A stretch of 64,000 nucleotides of DNA from Chlorobiota bacterium (GCA_013152085.1 JAADHC010000036.1:1-64000); one strand, 5' to 3'; shown: positions 46,727 to 55,944, counted from the stretch's first letter. The notes: a model not told the origin generated them from the letters alone. Made by a program: numbers and translations.

Positions 46727-48742
46727 ATGGTTACTCATTTTAAAAAAGCTTATTTCTTTTTGCTGATCTTATTCTTACTTCCCGGACTGAATGCTCAAAA
46801 TCTGCCGGTGCAAACGCAGCCTGACCCTGATCAGTGCAATAATATCCGAACCTACCTGATGCAAGAGGCTGAGAAGATTACTGACAATTCGTTTAACGGT
46901 ATTACCACTCTGCAGGATTGGGAGAAAGTTAAAACCAAACGTTACAATGAACTTGTTGAAATGTTAGGCCTTGAAAACATGCCTATGAAGGGTACGCGGT
47001 CTGAATTAAATGTGAAGATCACCGGTATTATTCAAGAAAAAGGATATCGTATAGAAAAATTATACTACGAATCCCTGCCTGCTTTATACGTACCGGCAAA
47101 CTTATATGTACCTGACAACATTCAAAAACCCAGGGCCGCCATTTTATATGTTTGCGGACATTCACCAACCCAGAAAGTTCATTATCAGGCACATGCTAGG
47201 AAATTCGCCCAGTTGGGCTTTGTTTGTCTGATCATTGAAACAATACAATGGGGAGAAGTCAGGGGAGATCACTGGGGTTGCTATTCCAAAGGTTGGTTCA
47301 ACTGGTATAGCAGAGGCTATAATCCGGGTGGCGTGGAAGCCTGGAATGCAATACGGGGCCTCGATCTTCTTTCTGAAAGACCGGAGGTAGATCCTGAAAA
47401 AATGGGAGTAACCGGCATTTCCGGAGGAGGGTCTCAGAGTTGGTATATAGCAGCCCTGGATCCACGTGTAAAAGCAGTGGCACCGGTATGTGGAGCCAGT
47501 ACACTCAAGTTCCATATATTAACACGAACCATTGACGGACACTGCGATTGCATGATGCCCATTAATACTTACCGTCTTGATTATCAATCTATTGGTGCAC
47601 TTATCGCACCGAGACCGCTCCTTATAGCCCAGGCAGATCGCGACGGGCTGAATACCATCGAATCGGTACGTGAACTCCACGCAGATATCAAAAATATCTA
47701 TAAGTTTTATGGCAAACCGGAAAACATCAGCCTTGTAGTAACCCCGGGAGGCCATTCTTATCACCGGATATCCCGGGAAAAAATCTTCTCATTCTTTATG
47801 AAACATCTGATGGGGAAACAAATTCCTCCCGAAAGTGCAGGAGATATCAATGAATCACCGGAAGTTCAATTATCCGAAGAAGAACTAAAAGTCTATATTG
47901 ACGGGCCCCCGGAAAACGACCGTACCACAAAGATTCAGGATTCTTTTGTAAAACTGCATACCGATCCTGAAATTTCCAATAAAAAAGAGTTGGGTATTTT
48001 CCGTGATTCAGTCAAAAGATTCCTTAAGCGTGAGACTTTCGGTGCTTTTCCTAAAATACCGGAGCGTTTAGAGCCGAGACTTATATATCGAACGGCAGAC
48101 GGAGCCCCATACGGTAGTGACATTTATAGCTTCGTATCAGAAAAGGGCTGGCGATTAAAAGTGGATATTCGCTGGAAAAATGATCCTTACAAAAAGAAAC
48201 CTTTGATGATTGTTTTGCGAAGTCCCGATGAAGACCGTTGGGAATCGGAAGGTTTTATTAACGATCTGGACTCAGACTGGAATATTGCCTTTTTTGAAGT
48301 AAGAGGTGTAGGTGAAAACGGATGGGCACCGGATCTCCAATGGCATATACGCCGGGCTTCAGCATGGACCGGGAGAACAGTAGCCTCCATGCAGGTGTAT
48401 GACCTGTTGCGCTGTATTGAGTTTTGCCGTACCCTGAAAGGTGTGGATGCTGATAAAATTGGTATCGCTGCCAGAGATGACATGACCGTAATTGCCATGT
48501 ATTCTGCTTTGCTTGACGGAAACTGTCAAACGCTGATATTGAAAAATCCACCTGAAAGCCAGGACAGACCGAGCCAGCCTGATGGTAGAGGTCCGGCCAT
48601 AGAAATGCTCAATTGCCTGAGAGTGACAGATGTTTACCAGCTTCCTGTATTATTGTTTCCGACCAGAATAGAATTCGTTGGTAAGATACCGGATACTTAT
48701 CAATGGTCTGAAAAAACTTTAATAAAACTGCGGAAAGAGTAA
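46727..48742 (+). CDS. Two-domain secreted esterase (acetyl xylan esterase-like), second domain degenerate
   Basis: This 671-residue protein has a signal peptide ending GLNAQ. Domain 1 (to about residue 365) is an alpha/beta hydrolase: ILYVCGHSPTQK, VTGISGGGSQSWYIAA with Ser near 232, APRPLLIAQADRDG with the Asp, and VVTPGGHSYHR with the His. Domain 2 (about 400-671) has the same strand order but the nucleophile elbow reads DKIGIAARDDMTVIAMYS, with no G-x-S-x-G, so it is probably inactive or structural. It likely removes acetyl or other acyl groups from the polymer. It is last in the run that starts at 40493 and is followed by a convergent GNAT gene. Confidence 0.88.
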   Translation: MVTHFKKAYFFLLILFLLPGLNAQNLPVQTQPDPDQCNNIRTYLMQEAEKITDNSFNGITTLQDWEKVKTKRYNELVEMLGLENMPMKGTRSELNVKITGIIQEKGYRIEKLYYESLPALYVPANLYVPDNIQKPRAAILYVCGHSPTQKVHYQAHARKFAQLGFVCLIIETIQWGEVRGDHWGCYSKGWFNWYSRGYNPGGVEAWNAIRGLDLLSERPEVDPEKMGVTGISGGGSQSWYIAALDPRVKAVAPVCGASTLKFHILTRTIDGHCDCMMPINTYRLDYQSIGALIAPRPLLIAQADRDGLNTIESVRELHADIKNIYKFYGKPENISLVVTPGGHSYHRISREKIFSFFMKHLMGKQIPPESAGDINESPEVQLSEEELKVYIDGPPENDRTTKIQDSFVKLHTDPEISNKKELGIFRDSVKRFLKRETFGAFPKIPERLEPRLIYRTADGAPYGSDIYSFVSEKGWRLKVDIRWKNDPYKKKPLMIVLRSPDEDRWESEGFINDLDSDWNIAFFEVRGVGENGWAPDLQWHIRRASAWTGRTVASMQVYDLLRCIEFCRTLKGVDADKIGIAARDDMTVIAMYSALLDGNCQTLILKNPPESQDRPSQPDGRGPAIEMLNCLRVTDVYQLPVLLFPTRIEFVGKIPDTYQWSEKTLIKLRKE

Positions 48743-48833
48743 TTTGTCAAACTTGAATCCGCAGGAGAAAATCAAGAATAAACCAAATCTATCTTCGGGA
48801 ATAGATCTGTAATTTATGCTATAATTCTATTCA

Positions 48834-49697
48834 TCACCCGAATTCAGGACCGCAAATCAAATATTGTTTGTTAATCTCTCCCGGATGAGGGTTTTCTTTA
48901 TAGTGCATTCTTGTAAAGGAGCGTTGCGTTGTAAAGCCAACCGAAAGCAACCACTCGGTTAATGCAGTTTTATCCTCAGGGATATCAACGACTACAGGTT
49001 GGCCAACATTGCTTTCAAAGGATTTCTTTACTAGGGCTTTAGCATCCTTAACCGATAAAGCGTACACCGGACCTGTTTGATTGTATTTAGTGCCCTTCCT
49101 TCCTAAAGCATAACCGGTTATCCGGTTATGCTTTCTCAATATCCACACCCGGTCAGGATAATCTCTTATAAAAGCTTCAATCAGTATGGTTCTGTCTGCT
49201 CCGAATATCCTTTGGTCAAATTTTACAATTTCGTCTATATCTTCATTCCCGGCCTGTACAGGCAATATATCATATTTTTCCGGAAGCTTCAGGTCTAAGG
49301 ATGGATGTATCATCCGAATTATTTTGTATTCCGCGACAAAGCCCATCTTTTTATAAACCATTATCCCTGCCGGTGTTGCATCAAGTTTAAGTGATCGGCA
49401 GAAAGTCAGATTTTCCATCAACCGGGCAAGCAACTTCTTACTGATTCCCAGTCCCCTGAATTCTTTATCAACAAGTACCATGCTGATCCATGAAACTTGA
49501 TTTGAATAATTAATTGCTGTAGCAGTCCCGATAACCAATCCTTTCAAATCAGCAACCAGACATAAATCAGGATTGTTTTTTATAAAAACCTCCCAGTCTC
49601 TCTGAGTTTGATTCCAGTCTTCAATATCTTTTAAACGCATGGCAGCAAAGATATCATCGGTTCTCATTGCTCTGACTGAGTAAGAGATCTTTGCCAT
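48834..49697 (-). CDS. GNAT-family N-acetyltransferase, tandem type
   Basis: This cytoplasmic protein of 287 residues has a clear acetyl-CoA-binding GNAT block near residues 75-100 (VSWISMVLVDKEFRGLGISK, with the R-G-L-G-I core). The second half repeats the GNAT fold (YALGRKGTKYNQTGPVYAL), so it is a two-domain type in which the second domain is more diverged. It lies 34 bases downstream of the DHDPS gene on the same strand and is probably co-transcribed. A sugar-amine or small-molecule acceptor would fit, but is inferred. Confidence 0.85.
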   Translation of the reverse strand: MAKISYSVRAMRTDDIFAAMRLKDIEDWNQTQRDWEVFIKNNPDLCLVADLKGLVIGTATAINYSNQVSWISMVLVDKEFRGLGISKKLLARLMENLTFCRSLKLDATPAGIMVYKKMGFVAEYKIIRMIHPSLDLKLPEKYDILPVQAGNEDIDEIVKFDQRIFGADRTILIEAFIRDYPDRVWILRKHNRITGYALGRKGTKYNQTGPVYALSVKDAKALVKKSFESNVGQPVVVDIPEDKTALTEWLLSVGFTTQRSFTRMHYKENPHPGEINKQYLICGPEFG

Positions 49698-49731
49698 AGC
49701 AGGGTAGTCTAATACCGGAAGGTAAATATAT

Positions 49732-50805
49732 TTATTTCAGCCATTCATCAAGGTTTTTCGCCACAAAATCGTCATCATTTAGTTCAGGGTAGGCAAGGTA
49801 AACCCTGTCAATTTCAGCTTTCTGTGCCGGGGATAATATTTCATTCTTATTCAAAGTCCACAACCCTTCCAACAAACCCTGGCGCCTTAACACTTCATGC
49901 AAACCAACAATACAACCTTTAAAATTGTTTATTACATCAAAAAACGCAGCATTACAATCGGTAATTTGTATGCCAGTGCTTAATAAATTATCAAATTCAT
50001 TTACACTGGAAACTTTATGTATTTCATTCAGGAGATCCACAGCTTTTTTAGTCCACACTGCCCAATGGCCCAACAATCCTCCGACGATGCGCTTTCTAAT
50101 TATTTCCGAACCCGCCTTAAACCTGTATTCTGTTAACAGATCAGCAACAATATTATCATCATTTCCGGTGTAAAGTGCTATTTTATCTGCCCTTCCTGAT
50201 TCCGCAACTCCTCTTATAACATCCAGTGTCTGATACCGGTTAAAAGGAGCTATCTTGATAGCAACAACATTTTCAATTCCGGAGAAATCCCTCCAGAAAT
50301 CCACATCCAGCTTACGTCCTCCGACAGCAGGCTGAAGATAAAATCCTATTAAAGGAATGATCTCAGCAATATTCCGGCAATGTTGCAGAATTTCTTCATT
50401 CGATGCTTCCGCAAAGGCTGACAAACTTAACAAGCCGGCGTCGTATCCCAAATCTGAAACCAGCCCGGCTTCCCGGACAGCCTGTTCCGTTTTGCCTGTG
50501 ATACCGGCAATCCTGATAATCGTTTTATTTGTCCTGGCCATAAAACGATCCAGTTCTTCTTTGGCAATTTCAATAACCGGACGGAACAACTCAATCTTTG
50601 GCGATCGTATCTCAAACTGGGTTGTATGTACCGCAACTGCAATCCCTCCCGCACCAGCATCGAGATAATATCTGGCCAGCGCCCGTTGCCGGTGTTCGTC
50701 CAGTTTACGGTTTTTATCTAACGCCAAAGGGAAAGCAGGAATAACGACACCTTCGTTCAGGACTTTTGATACATTATTATTTAACTCAGGTAATTTCATT
50801 TGCAT
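49732..50805 (-). CDS. Dihydrodipicolinate synthase-family aldolase
   Basis: This protein of about 357 residues has the TIM-barrel form of the DHDPS/N-acetylneuraminate lyase superfamily. GVVIPAFPLALD and GAGGIAVAVHTTQF are N-terminal strand blocks, IIRIAGITGKTEQAV follows, and the Schiff-base Lys is expected in NVVAIKIAPFNRY. The C-terminal third is longer than in standard DapA. I choose ATG 50805; earlier in-frame starts (50826, 50898) overlap the epimerase gene. Members cleave or form pyruvate-containing sugar acids; a 2-keto-3-deoxy sugar acid is plausible here. It sits between the GNAT and epimerase genes in one operon. Confidence 0.87.
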   Translation of the reverse strand: MQMKLPELNNNVSKVLNEGVVIPAFPLALDKNRKLDEHRQRALARYYLDAGAGGIAVAVHTTQFEIRSPKIELFRPVIEIAKEELDRFMARTNKTIIRIAGITGKTEQAVREAGLVSDLGYDAGLLSLSAFAEASNEEILQHCRNIAEIIPLIGFYLQPAVGGRKLDVDFWRDFSGIENVVAIKIAPFNRYQTLDVIRGVAESGRADKIALYTGNDDNIVADLLTEYRFKAGSEIIRKRIVGGLLGHWAVWTKKAVDLLNEIHKVSSVNEFDNLLSTGIQITDCNAAFFDVINNFKGCIVGLHEVLRRQGLLEGLWTLNKNEILSPAQKAEIDRVYLAYPELNDDDFVAKNLDEWLK

Positions 50806-50812
50806 AAAATTA

Positions 50813-51862
50813 TCAATATTTACCATTCCTGACCTCAAAATGAGTAGGCTTATTGTAGGTTGGATTATCATGAATGAGCCAGTCGGCAATCCATTCAATC
50901 ATTTTTTCAACAGGAATTTCCGGATCGCCAAATAATTTATGCGACAACGAAGCATTACTCAACAGTGCGGTTTTTGCTTCCTTACCTGTAAATTCCGGTT
51001 CACAATTAAAGAGCTTTCCAAATTGTTCAGCTATCTTACGAACAGAAAGGGTTTCAGCACCGGTAATATTTAAAATTCTGGCAGGTGTCTCACAATAATC
51101 AAGTGCCCTGAGACCCATTGAATTTACATCACCCTGCCATATAACATTAAAATATCCCATGGAAAGGTCGACCGGTATCCGGTTTTTTACTTTATTGGCA
51201 ATATCCACCAATACTCCGTAACGCATTTCAATAGCATAATTAAGCCTGATCAGGGCAACAGGTGTTTTGTTTTTCCTGCTTCCGTACTCAAACATTCTTT
51301 CTCTTCCAAGGCAGGACTGGGCGTATTCTCCGACCGGAGCAGGATGATCAGTTTCAAGAGACCCCCCGGATCTTACCGGGACAAGCTCGTAAACACAGCC
51401 CGTTGAAAAAGCTACTATTCTGGAATTCTTATAACGCTCAGCAACCATGGCAGGCAGATAGGAATTAATGGCCCATGTGAGAGAAAGGTTTTCTTCCGAA
51501 CCGAATTTCATTCCGGCCAGGAAAATTACATTTTTAACATCAGGTAAACTTCGGATGAAGCTCTGATCAAGTAAATCGCCCTTTATGATCTCAAAATGCT
51601 CATTCTCCAGTTTCTTCTTTTGTTCTTCAGAGGCAAACCGGTCTACCCCGATTATCCTTTTTTGTACACCGGCTTCCTTACATGCTCTTTTCGCCATACG
51701 TGCCATGGACCGGCCTATTTTTCCGCCAATTCCCAAAAACAACAGATCTCCTTCAAGTTTTGAAAATAGCCTGACAAGCTCCGGTGTAGGTGTGGATAAA
51801 AAATGATCCAACTGGTCTGTACTCTCAAATCCGTTTAAATTTTCAATCATCATTCTGGTCAT
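50813..51862 (-). CDS. NAD-dependent epimerase/dehydratase-family protein
   Basis: This 349-residue protein is an extended SDR. The nucleotide-binding region is FLGIGGKIGRSMARMAKRA, a variant of the GxxGxxG motif, and it is followed by KRIIGVDRFAS and EIIKGDLLDQSF. A mid-chain SDR block is ALIRLNYAIEMRYGVL, and GDVNSMGLRALDYCETPARIL is typical of the NAD epimerase group. The Tyr-x-x-x-Lys pair is not obvious to me, so activity may differ. The start overlaps a decayed upstream gene by 20 bases. It is the first intact gene of the minus-strand operon ending in GNAT. Confidence 0.8.
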   Translation of the reverse strand: MTRMMIENLNGFESTDQLDHFLSTPTPELVRLFSKLEGDLLFLGIGGKIGRSMARMAKRACKEAGVQKRIIGVDRFASEEQKKKLENEHFEIIKGDLLDQSFIRSLPDVKNVIFLAGMKFGSEENLSLTWAINSYLPAMVAERYKNSRIVAFSTGCVYELVPVRSGGSLETDHPAPVGEYAQSCLGRERMFEYGSRKNKTPVALIRLNYAIEMRYGVLVDIANKVKNRIPVDLSMGYFNVIWQGDVNSMGLRALDYCETPARILNITGAETLSVRKIAEQFGKLFNCEPEFTGKEAKTALLSNASLSHKLFGDPEIPVEKMIEWIADWLIHDNPTYNKPTHFEVRNGKY

Positions 51863-52022
51863 TTAATAAATTTATTTGTTTATAATTATTTTCTGCTTGC
51901 TTTACAGAGGCAGTTGTCATGGCAGCCAAACCCCTTTTCATATCGTCTGCCTCTCTTCCGCAGACTTTCCCATCTTTTAATTTAGCTCCAATAAACAAAG
52001 GAAATAAAATATTTAGATTAAG
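51843..52022 (-). pseudogene. Decayed C-terminal gene fragment upstream of the epimerase
   Basis: On the minus strand a frame is open from TAA (52025-52023) to TGA (51845-51843), 59 codons. It reads as real protein in its second part: PLFIGAKLKDGKVCGREADD, then MKRGLAAMTTASVKQAENN. It has no convincing start for its length, and its last 20 bases overlap the epimerase start, as an operon neighbour would. I do not recognise the family. I infer the tail of a gene that once led this operon and has been deleted. A short ORF from ATG 51941 (32 residues) could still be translated. Confidence 0.4.
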
Positions 52023-52047
52023 TTACAAAAGAATATGAAATTTTTAA

Positions 52048-52055
52048 TATATTTG
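52048..52055 (+). promoter_or_regulatory. Candidate -7 promoter element for the DUF2271-like gene
   Basis: TATATTTG matches TAnnTTTG exactly and lies 80 bases before the start at 52135. No TTTG is found at the usual upstream distance. AT-rich surroundings make chance matches likely. Confidence 0.3.
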
Positions 52056-52134
52056 ATTTGTTTTTTAATAAAGCCGAATATTTGATGCATTAATCAGCTA
52101 TACAGCTCTTTATAAAATAATAATTCACAAATAC

Positions 52135-52680
52135 ATGCCTTTCAGATTTATTATTCTTCTTTTCGCAGTTTTTACCTTAAACGGAAGCCATCATTCTTTT
52201 AGCTTTTCCAGGAACAGAACGATTGAAGTATCATTTCAATTGAATAAAGTAACAGAAATCCATCCTTCCTGTCAGATAGCCATTTGGCTTGAAAATCCTG
52301 ACGGAAAATATGTTAAGACATTATTTGTGAGTGAATACCTTTCCTATGGTGGGTTCTCAAAATCTGAAATCTGTCCTGACTGGTCAGGGAAAGCAAATTG
52401 GAACCATACTTCAAGAGAAAATATCGATGCTGCTACAGGTGCCACACCTTCAACCGGGGATATTCATTTTAAATTTCATTGTTCTGAAGAAACAATACCG
52501 CAAGGTGTTTATATTTACATGATCGAAGTCCATTTAATTGAAAATTATAATGAGTTATATAAGGGAAAGATCGAAATAGGCAAAAAGAAAAATGAAAGTC
52601 CGGCTTCGGTTATCTATCTGCCGGAAAAATTCTTAAAGGAAGGGAATATTCTGTCACAGATTAAAGTTAAAGTACATTAA
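52135..52680 (+). CDS. Secreted DUF2271-like protein
   Basis: This 181-residue protein has an N-terminal export signal (FIILLFAVFTLNGSHH). The body resembles the 30555 protein: CQIAIWLENPDGKYVKTLFV, AATGATPSTGDIHF, and IYMIEVHLIENYNELYKG. It is a small beta-rich periplasmic domain of unknown reaction. It starts 22 bases before the Tat-type aldo/keto reductase and probably shares its transcript. The repeated pairing of this domain with an exported oxidoreductase suggests a redox or flavin partner role, by inference. Confidence 0.65.
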   Translation: MPFRFIILLFAVFTLNGSHHSFSFSRNRTIEVSFQLNKVTEIHPSCQIAIWLENPDGKYVKTLFVSEYLSYGGFSKSEICPDWSGKANWNHTSRENIDAATGATPSTGDIHFKFHCSEETIPQGVYIYMIEVHLIENYNELYKGKIEIGKKKNESPASVIYLPEKFLKEGNILSQIKVKVH

Positions 52681-52702
52681 ATCAATAATATATAAGGTAA
52701 TA

Positions 52703-53701
52703 ATGAAAAAATATTCACGCAGGAAGTTCATTCAAAACTCCGCTATCGGGGCTGCAGCAGTATCTGCTTCAGGCATTATTTCATCATACTCATTACTTGG
52801 AGATAATGAAAAGGGGAAAAGGATACCGAAACGAACTCTTGGAAAAACAGGCATGGAAGTTTCCATTTTGTCTTTTGGCGGAGGTTCACAGTTTCTGAAA
52901 AATAAAGACGGCGACTGGGAAAAGCTTTTGAGAAAAGCCGTTGAAAGCGGGATCAACCTCTTTGATACAGCTCCCAGCTACACTTTTGCTTCTTTTAACA
53001 TGGGGAAAAACAAATCGTTGAGTAGTGAAGAACGATATGGCCGGGTATTATCAGAATACAGAGATCATATTATTCTTTCAACGAAACTGGAATCCAGGGA
53101 TCCTGATGAAGTTAAGAAAAATATCGAAGAAAGTCTTATCAGGATGAAGACAGACCATATTGATATTCTTTTTATACATAGCATCGAACCTTCGGATAAA
53201 GTTGTTGATATTGAGAATGGGGTTTATCGGGAGTTGGTTGCATTAAAAGAGTCCGGGATTATCCGGCATATTGGATTTTCAAGTATGGACAGTGCCGAAC
53301 GTTCCCGGGATTTGCTGGAGAAGCTCGATTTTGATGTTGTTCTTCTGGCAATGAACCCCACCGGCTACGGAGATTTTGCAAAAGTAGCCTTGCCTGTAGC
53401 TCAAAAGAAAAATGTGGGCGTTCTTGCAATGAAAGTAATGCGGAATATTGTTGGGAAGGAAGCAACGGCAAAAGAACTTTTTGAATATGTGTGGACACAG
53501 AAGGGTGTTTCAAGCGCATTAGTCGGATTCTTTGGTATTGAGATTCTGGAAGAAGATATAAAGTTGGCGAAGAAATTTGGCATAAAAAATACAGCCGGTG
53601 TAAATCCAAAGGAACTGGAATCACGTATGGCAAAACTTGCCGGACCACATGCATTATGCTGGGCTCGCCCGGGATACAAAGACGGTGGAATTATCGTATA
53701 G
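52703..53701 (+). CDS. Tat-exported aldo/keto reductase
   Basis: This 332-residue enzyme has a twin-arginine signal (SRRKFIQNSAIGAAAVSASG). The aldo/keto reductase barrel follows: RTLGKTGMEVSILSFGGG, NLFDTAPSYTFAS with the catalytic Asp and Tyr, HIILSTKLESRD with the Lys, and DILFIHSIEP with the His. Export of an NADPH-type enzyme is unusual, and such proteins often pair with other periplasmic redox proteins. It lies between the DUF2271-like and Nramp-like genes. Its substrate is unknown. Confidence 0.9.
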   Translation: MKKYSRRKFIQNSAIGAAAVSASGIISSYSLLGDNEKGKRIPKRTLGKTGMEVSILSFGGGSQFLKNKDGDWEKLLRKAVESGINLFDTAPSYTFASFNMGKNKSLSSEERYGRVLSEYRDHIILSTKLESRDPDEVKKNIEESLIRMKTDHIDILFIHSIEPSDKVVDIENGVYRELVALKESGIIRHIGFSSMDSAERSRDLLEKLDFDVVLLAMNPTGYGDFAKVALPVAQKKNVGVLAMKVMRNIVGKEATAKELFEYVWTQKGVSSALVGFFGIEILEEDIKLAKKFGIKNTAGVNPKELESRMAKLAGPHALCWARPGYKDGGIIV

Positions 53702-53825
53702 AATATTGAGTCTCTGACTAATAAATACCTCATATTGTGCCTGCAAAATAAGCTTATTTACTGTTGTATTTCCTGCTCTTACACATACAAGAGTTACTCA
53801 TTTAACTACATCTAAACGATTTTAT

Positions 53826-55052
53826 ATGTCGCCGGAGAAAAGAAGTATATTTAAATCTATTGGTCCCGGTTTTATTATTGCTTCGGTTGTTTTGGGTCCC
53901 GGCAGCATAACCGTGGCGTCAAGAATTGGTTCAGAACATGGTTATGCGTTTTTATGGGTAATTGTCGTCGCTGCAGTCTCCATGGCTATATATACTTCAA
54001 TGGGTGCTCGTTTCGGAGTCCTGCATAATGAATCTCTCCTTCAGTCCATTGCAAATACTTATGGCCGCTGGTTTGCCGTATTAATTGGTATCTCCGCATT
54101 CCTGGCTGCTGCAAGCTTTCAGTTCGGGAATAACCTTGGCATAGGAATCGGCATGAAAGAAATTACCGGTTTGAATGAACGGATATGGCCATTCATATTC
54201 ACGTCTCTTGGTATTATCCTTATATTTTGGGCTAAAAACCTGTATAAAGTTATCGAAAAACTTATGATGATTATGGTAATGGTTATGATCATTGCTTTCG
54301 TATCAAACCTGGTTATGACAAAACCAAATATCATTGCTGTCTCCAAAGGATTATTACCTCATTCATTATCATTTGATCATCTTGATGTAATAGCCGCATT
54401 GGTAGCAACTACTTTTGTGCTTCATGGCTCAATATACCAGTCCTATCTGGCGCAAGACAAAGGCTGGAAATTAAGTAATTTAAAAAGTGGGGTCAGGGAT
54501 ACCTACATGGGAATATTCATGCTTGGTCTTATCTCTGCCTTGGTTATTATAACCTCAGCTGCCGCCTTGCATCCAAAAGGGATTACGGTAAATTCCGCCG
54601 CCGATATGGCTTTGCAACTTGAAGCTTTGTTTGGCGGTTTTGCAAAAATTATTTTTAGTATCGGGCTTTGTGCGGCAGCTTTTTCATCCCTGATGGTGAA
54701 TTCCATTATGGGAGGAGGCTTGTTGGCCGATGGTCTGGGACTGGGCCGTTCAATGAATGATAAAATGCCAAAAGTTTTTACATTGATAATCTTACTTCTG
54801 GGTATGTCAATAGCCGTATTTTTTCGCGGCAATGTTATCTATGCTTTAATCATGGCCCAGGCATCCTCTATTTTTGGCGTACCTTTGATTGCCATCGGAC
54901 TCTTTTTATTGCTGAATAACAAGAAAGTAATGGGTAAATTCCGTAATAATAAACTTCAGAATGCGCTTGCTGTTTTTGGATTTATCCTGATCAGCATTAT
55001 GGTATATTACATGTACCATAAACTCGTTACATTTATCGGAACTGCCTGGTAA
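53826..55052 (+). CDS. Nramp-family-like transporter lacking canonical metal ligands
   Basis: This 408-residue membrane protein has about 11 helices. The Nramp opening is visible (SIGPGFIIASVVLGPGSITV), but the TM1 motif DPGN reads GPGS (residues 24-27), so the metal-binding Asp and Asn are both gone. The TM6 motif, MPH in classical Nramp, reads VLH (residues 198-200), keeping the His but not the Met. Other Nramp blocks (GSEHGYAFLWVIVVAA, GLCAAAFSSLMVNSIMGGG) are kept. It is therefore a diverged relative that may move something other than Mn or Fe. A 124-base gap separates it from the aldo/keto reductase, and a hairpin follows its stop. Confidence 0.87.
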   Translation: MSPEKRSIFKSIGPGFIIASVVLGPGSITVASRIGSEHGYAFLWVIVVAAVSMAIYTSMGARFGVLHNESLLQSIANTYGRWFAVLIGISAFLAAASFQFGNNLGIGIGMKEITGLNERIWPFIFTSLGIILIFWAKNLYKVIEKLMMIMVMVMIIAFVSNLVMTKPNIIAVSKGLLPHSLSFDHLDVIAALVATTFVLHGSIYQSYLAQDKGWKLSNLKSGVRDTYMGIFMLGLISALVIITSAAALHPKGITVNSAADMALQLEALFGGFAKIIFSIGLCAAAFSSLMVNSIMGGGLLADGLGLGRSMNDKMPKVFTLIILLLGMSIAVFFRGNVIYALIMAQASSIFGVPLIAIGLFLLLNNKKVMGKFRNNKLQNALAVFGFILISIMVYYMYHKLVTFIGTAW

Positions 55053-55075
55053 TCTGATTATTTCATATAATCAGA
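55053..55075 (+). terminator. Hairpin directly after the Nramp-like gene
   Basis: TCTGATTAT (55053-55061) pairs perfectly with ATAATCAGA (55067-55075) around a 5-base loop, starting at the base after the stop codon. The T-tract is absent, so a terminator role rests on position before the convergent SDR gene. Confidence 0.4.
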
Positions 55076-55161
55076 TATCCGATAGAACGGCAGACACCTC
55101 TCTTCTTTCGTTAACAGGAAAAAACACTTAACTTCGGATTTGACCCCTGTATAGACTCAAC

Positions 55162-55944
55162 TTACAACCGGGGAATAGTCATTCCACCATCCACCATAAT
55201 AACCTGTCCTGTCGAATACGGAAAATCTCCCCGTACCAGCGCTGCAACCGCCCGTCCGATATCTTCCGGAACACCCCATCTTCTCTGTACACATAGCCCG
55301 TCATCAATCATCCTGTCATACTTATCTTTTACCCCTGAGGTCATGTCTGTGGCAATAACCCCGGGGCGTATTTCGTAAACAGGTATATTATACTCACCCA
55401 GTCTCACCGCGAATAATTGAGTACTCATACTAAGACCTGCTTTTGATATACAGTACTCACCCCTGCTTACAGAAGCTACTGCAGCAGAAATTGAAGTGAT
55501 GTTCACAATGCAGGTCATGAGATCGGGATCAGTTTTTTTTTGTTCAATCATCCAGTTTGCGACGGTCTGTGTCATAAAATGGCTCCCCTGCAAATTGGTT
55601 CTTATTACATATTCGAAATCTTCTTCAGTTGCTTCAAGGATATCTTTTCTTTCCGGAGGGGCTACACCGGCATTATTGACCAAAACATTCAAATGGCTGT
55701 AATGCTTTTTGATTTTTCCGATTACGGAATCCCTGGCCTTTGCCACAGCTATATCTCCCTGGCAATAGATTACCTCTGCACCAAGTCCCTGTAACTCTTT
55801 TAAATGTTCTTCCGCCAACGATTTATCCCTAACCCCGTTTACTGCCAGGTCGAACCCCTCTTTTGCCAGACTTTTTGCGATACCGAAGCCAATCCCTCTT
55901 GTACCGCCCGTAATTAAAGCTACTCTTTTATATCCCATGACCAC
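55162..55944 (-). CDS. Short-chain dehydrogenase/reductase (FabG-like sugar dehydrogenase)
   Basis: This cytoplasmic SDR of 260 residues has the NAD(P) motif ALITGGTRGIGFGIAKSL near the start, the NNAG block VLVNNAGVAPPER, the catalytic Ser in VNITSISAAVASVS and the Tyr-x-x-x-Lys in EYCISKAGLS. It ends GQVIMVDGGMTIPRL. In sugar loci such proteins are often gluconate, mannonate or idonate-type dehydrogenases. The start may be ATG 55944 or two codons later. It lies 45 bases downstream of the Gfo/Idh gene in a minus-strand operon. Confidence 0.91.
   Translation of the reverse strand: MVMGYKRVALITGGTRGIGFGIAKSLAKEGFDLAVNGVRDKSLAEEHLKELQGLGAEVIYCQGDIAVAKARDSVIGKIKKHYSHLNVLVNNAGVAPPERKDILEATEEDFEYVIRTNLQGSHFMTQTVANWMIEQKKTDPDLMTCIVNITSISAAVASVSRGEYCISKAGLSMSTQLFAVRLGEYNIPVYEIRPGVIATDMTSGVKDKYDRMIDDGLCVQRRWGVPEDIGRAVAALVRGDFPYSTGQVIMVDGGMTIPRL

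Noticed and set aside
48794-48842. Nested inverted repeats (GAATAGA/TCTATTC and TTCGGG/CCCGAA) between convergent genes
   Set aside because: Arms are short, far apart and mutually overlapping, with no T-tract; too weak to call a terminator.
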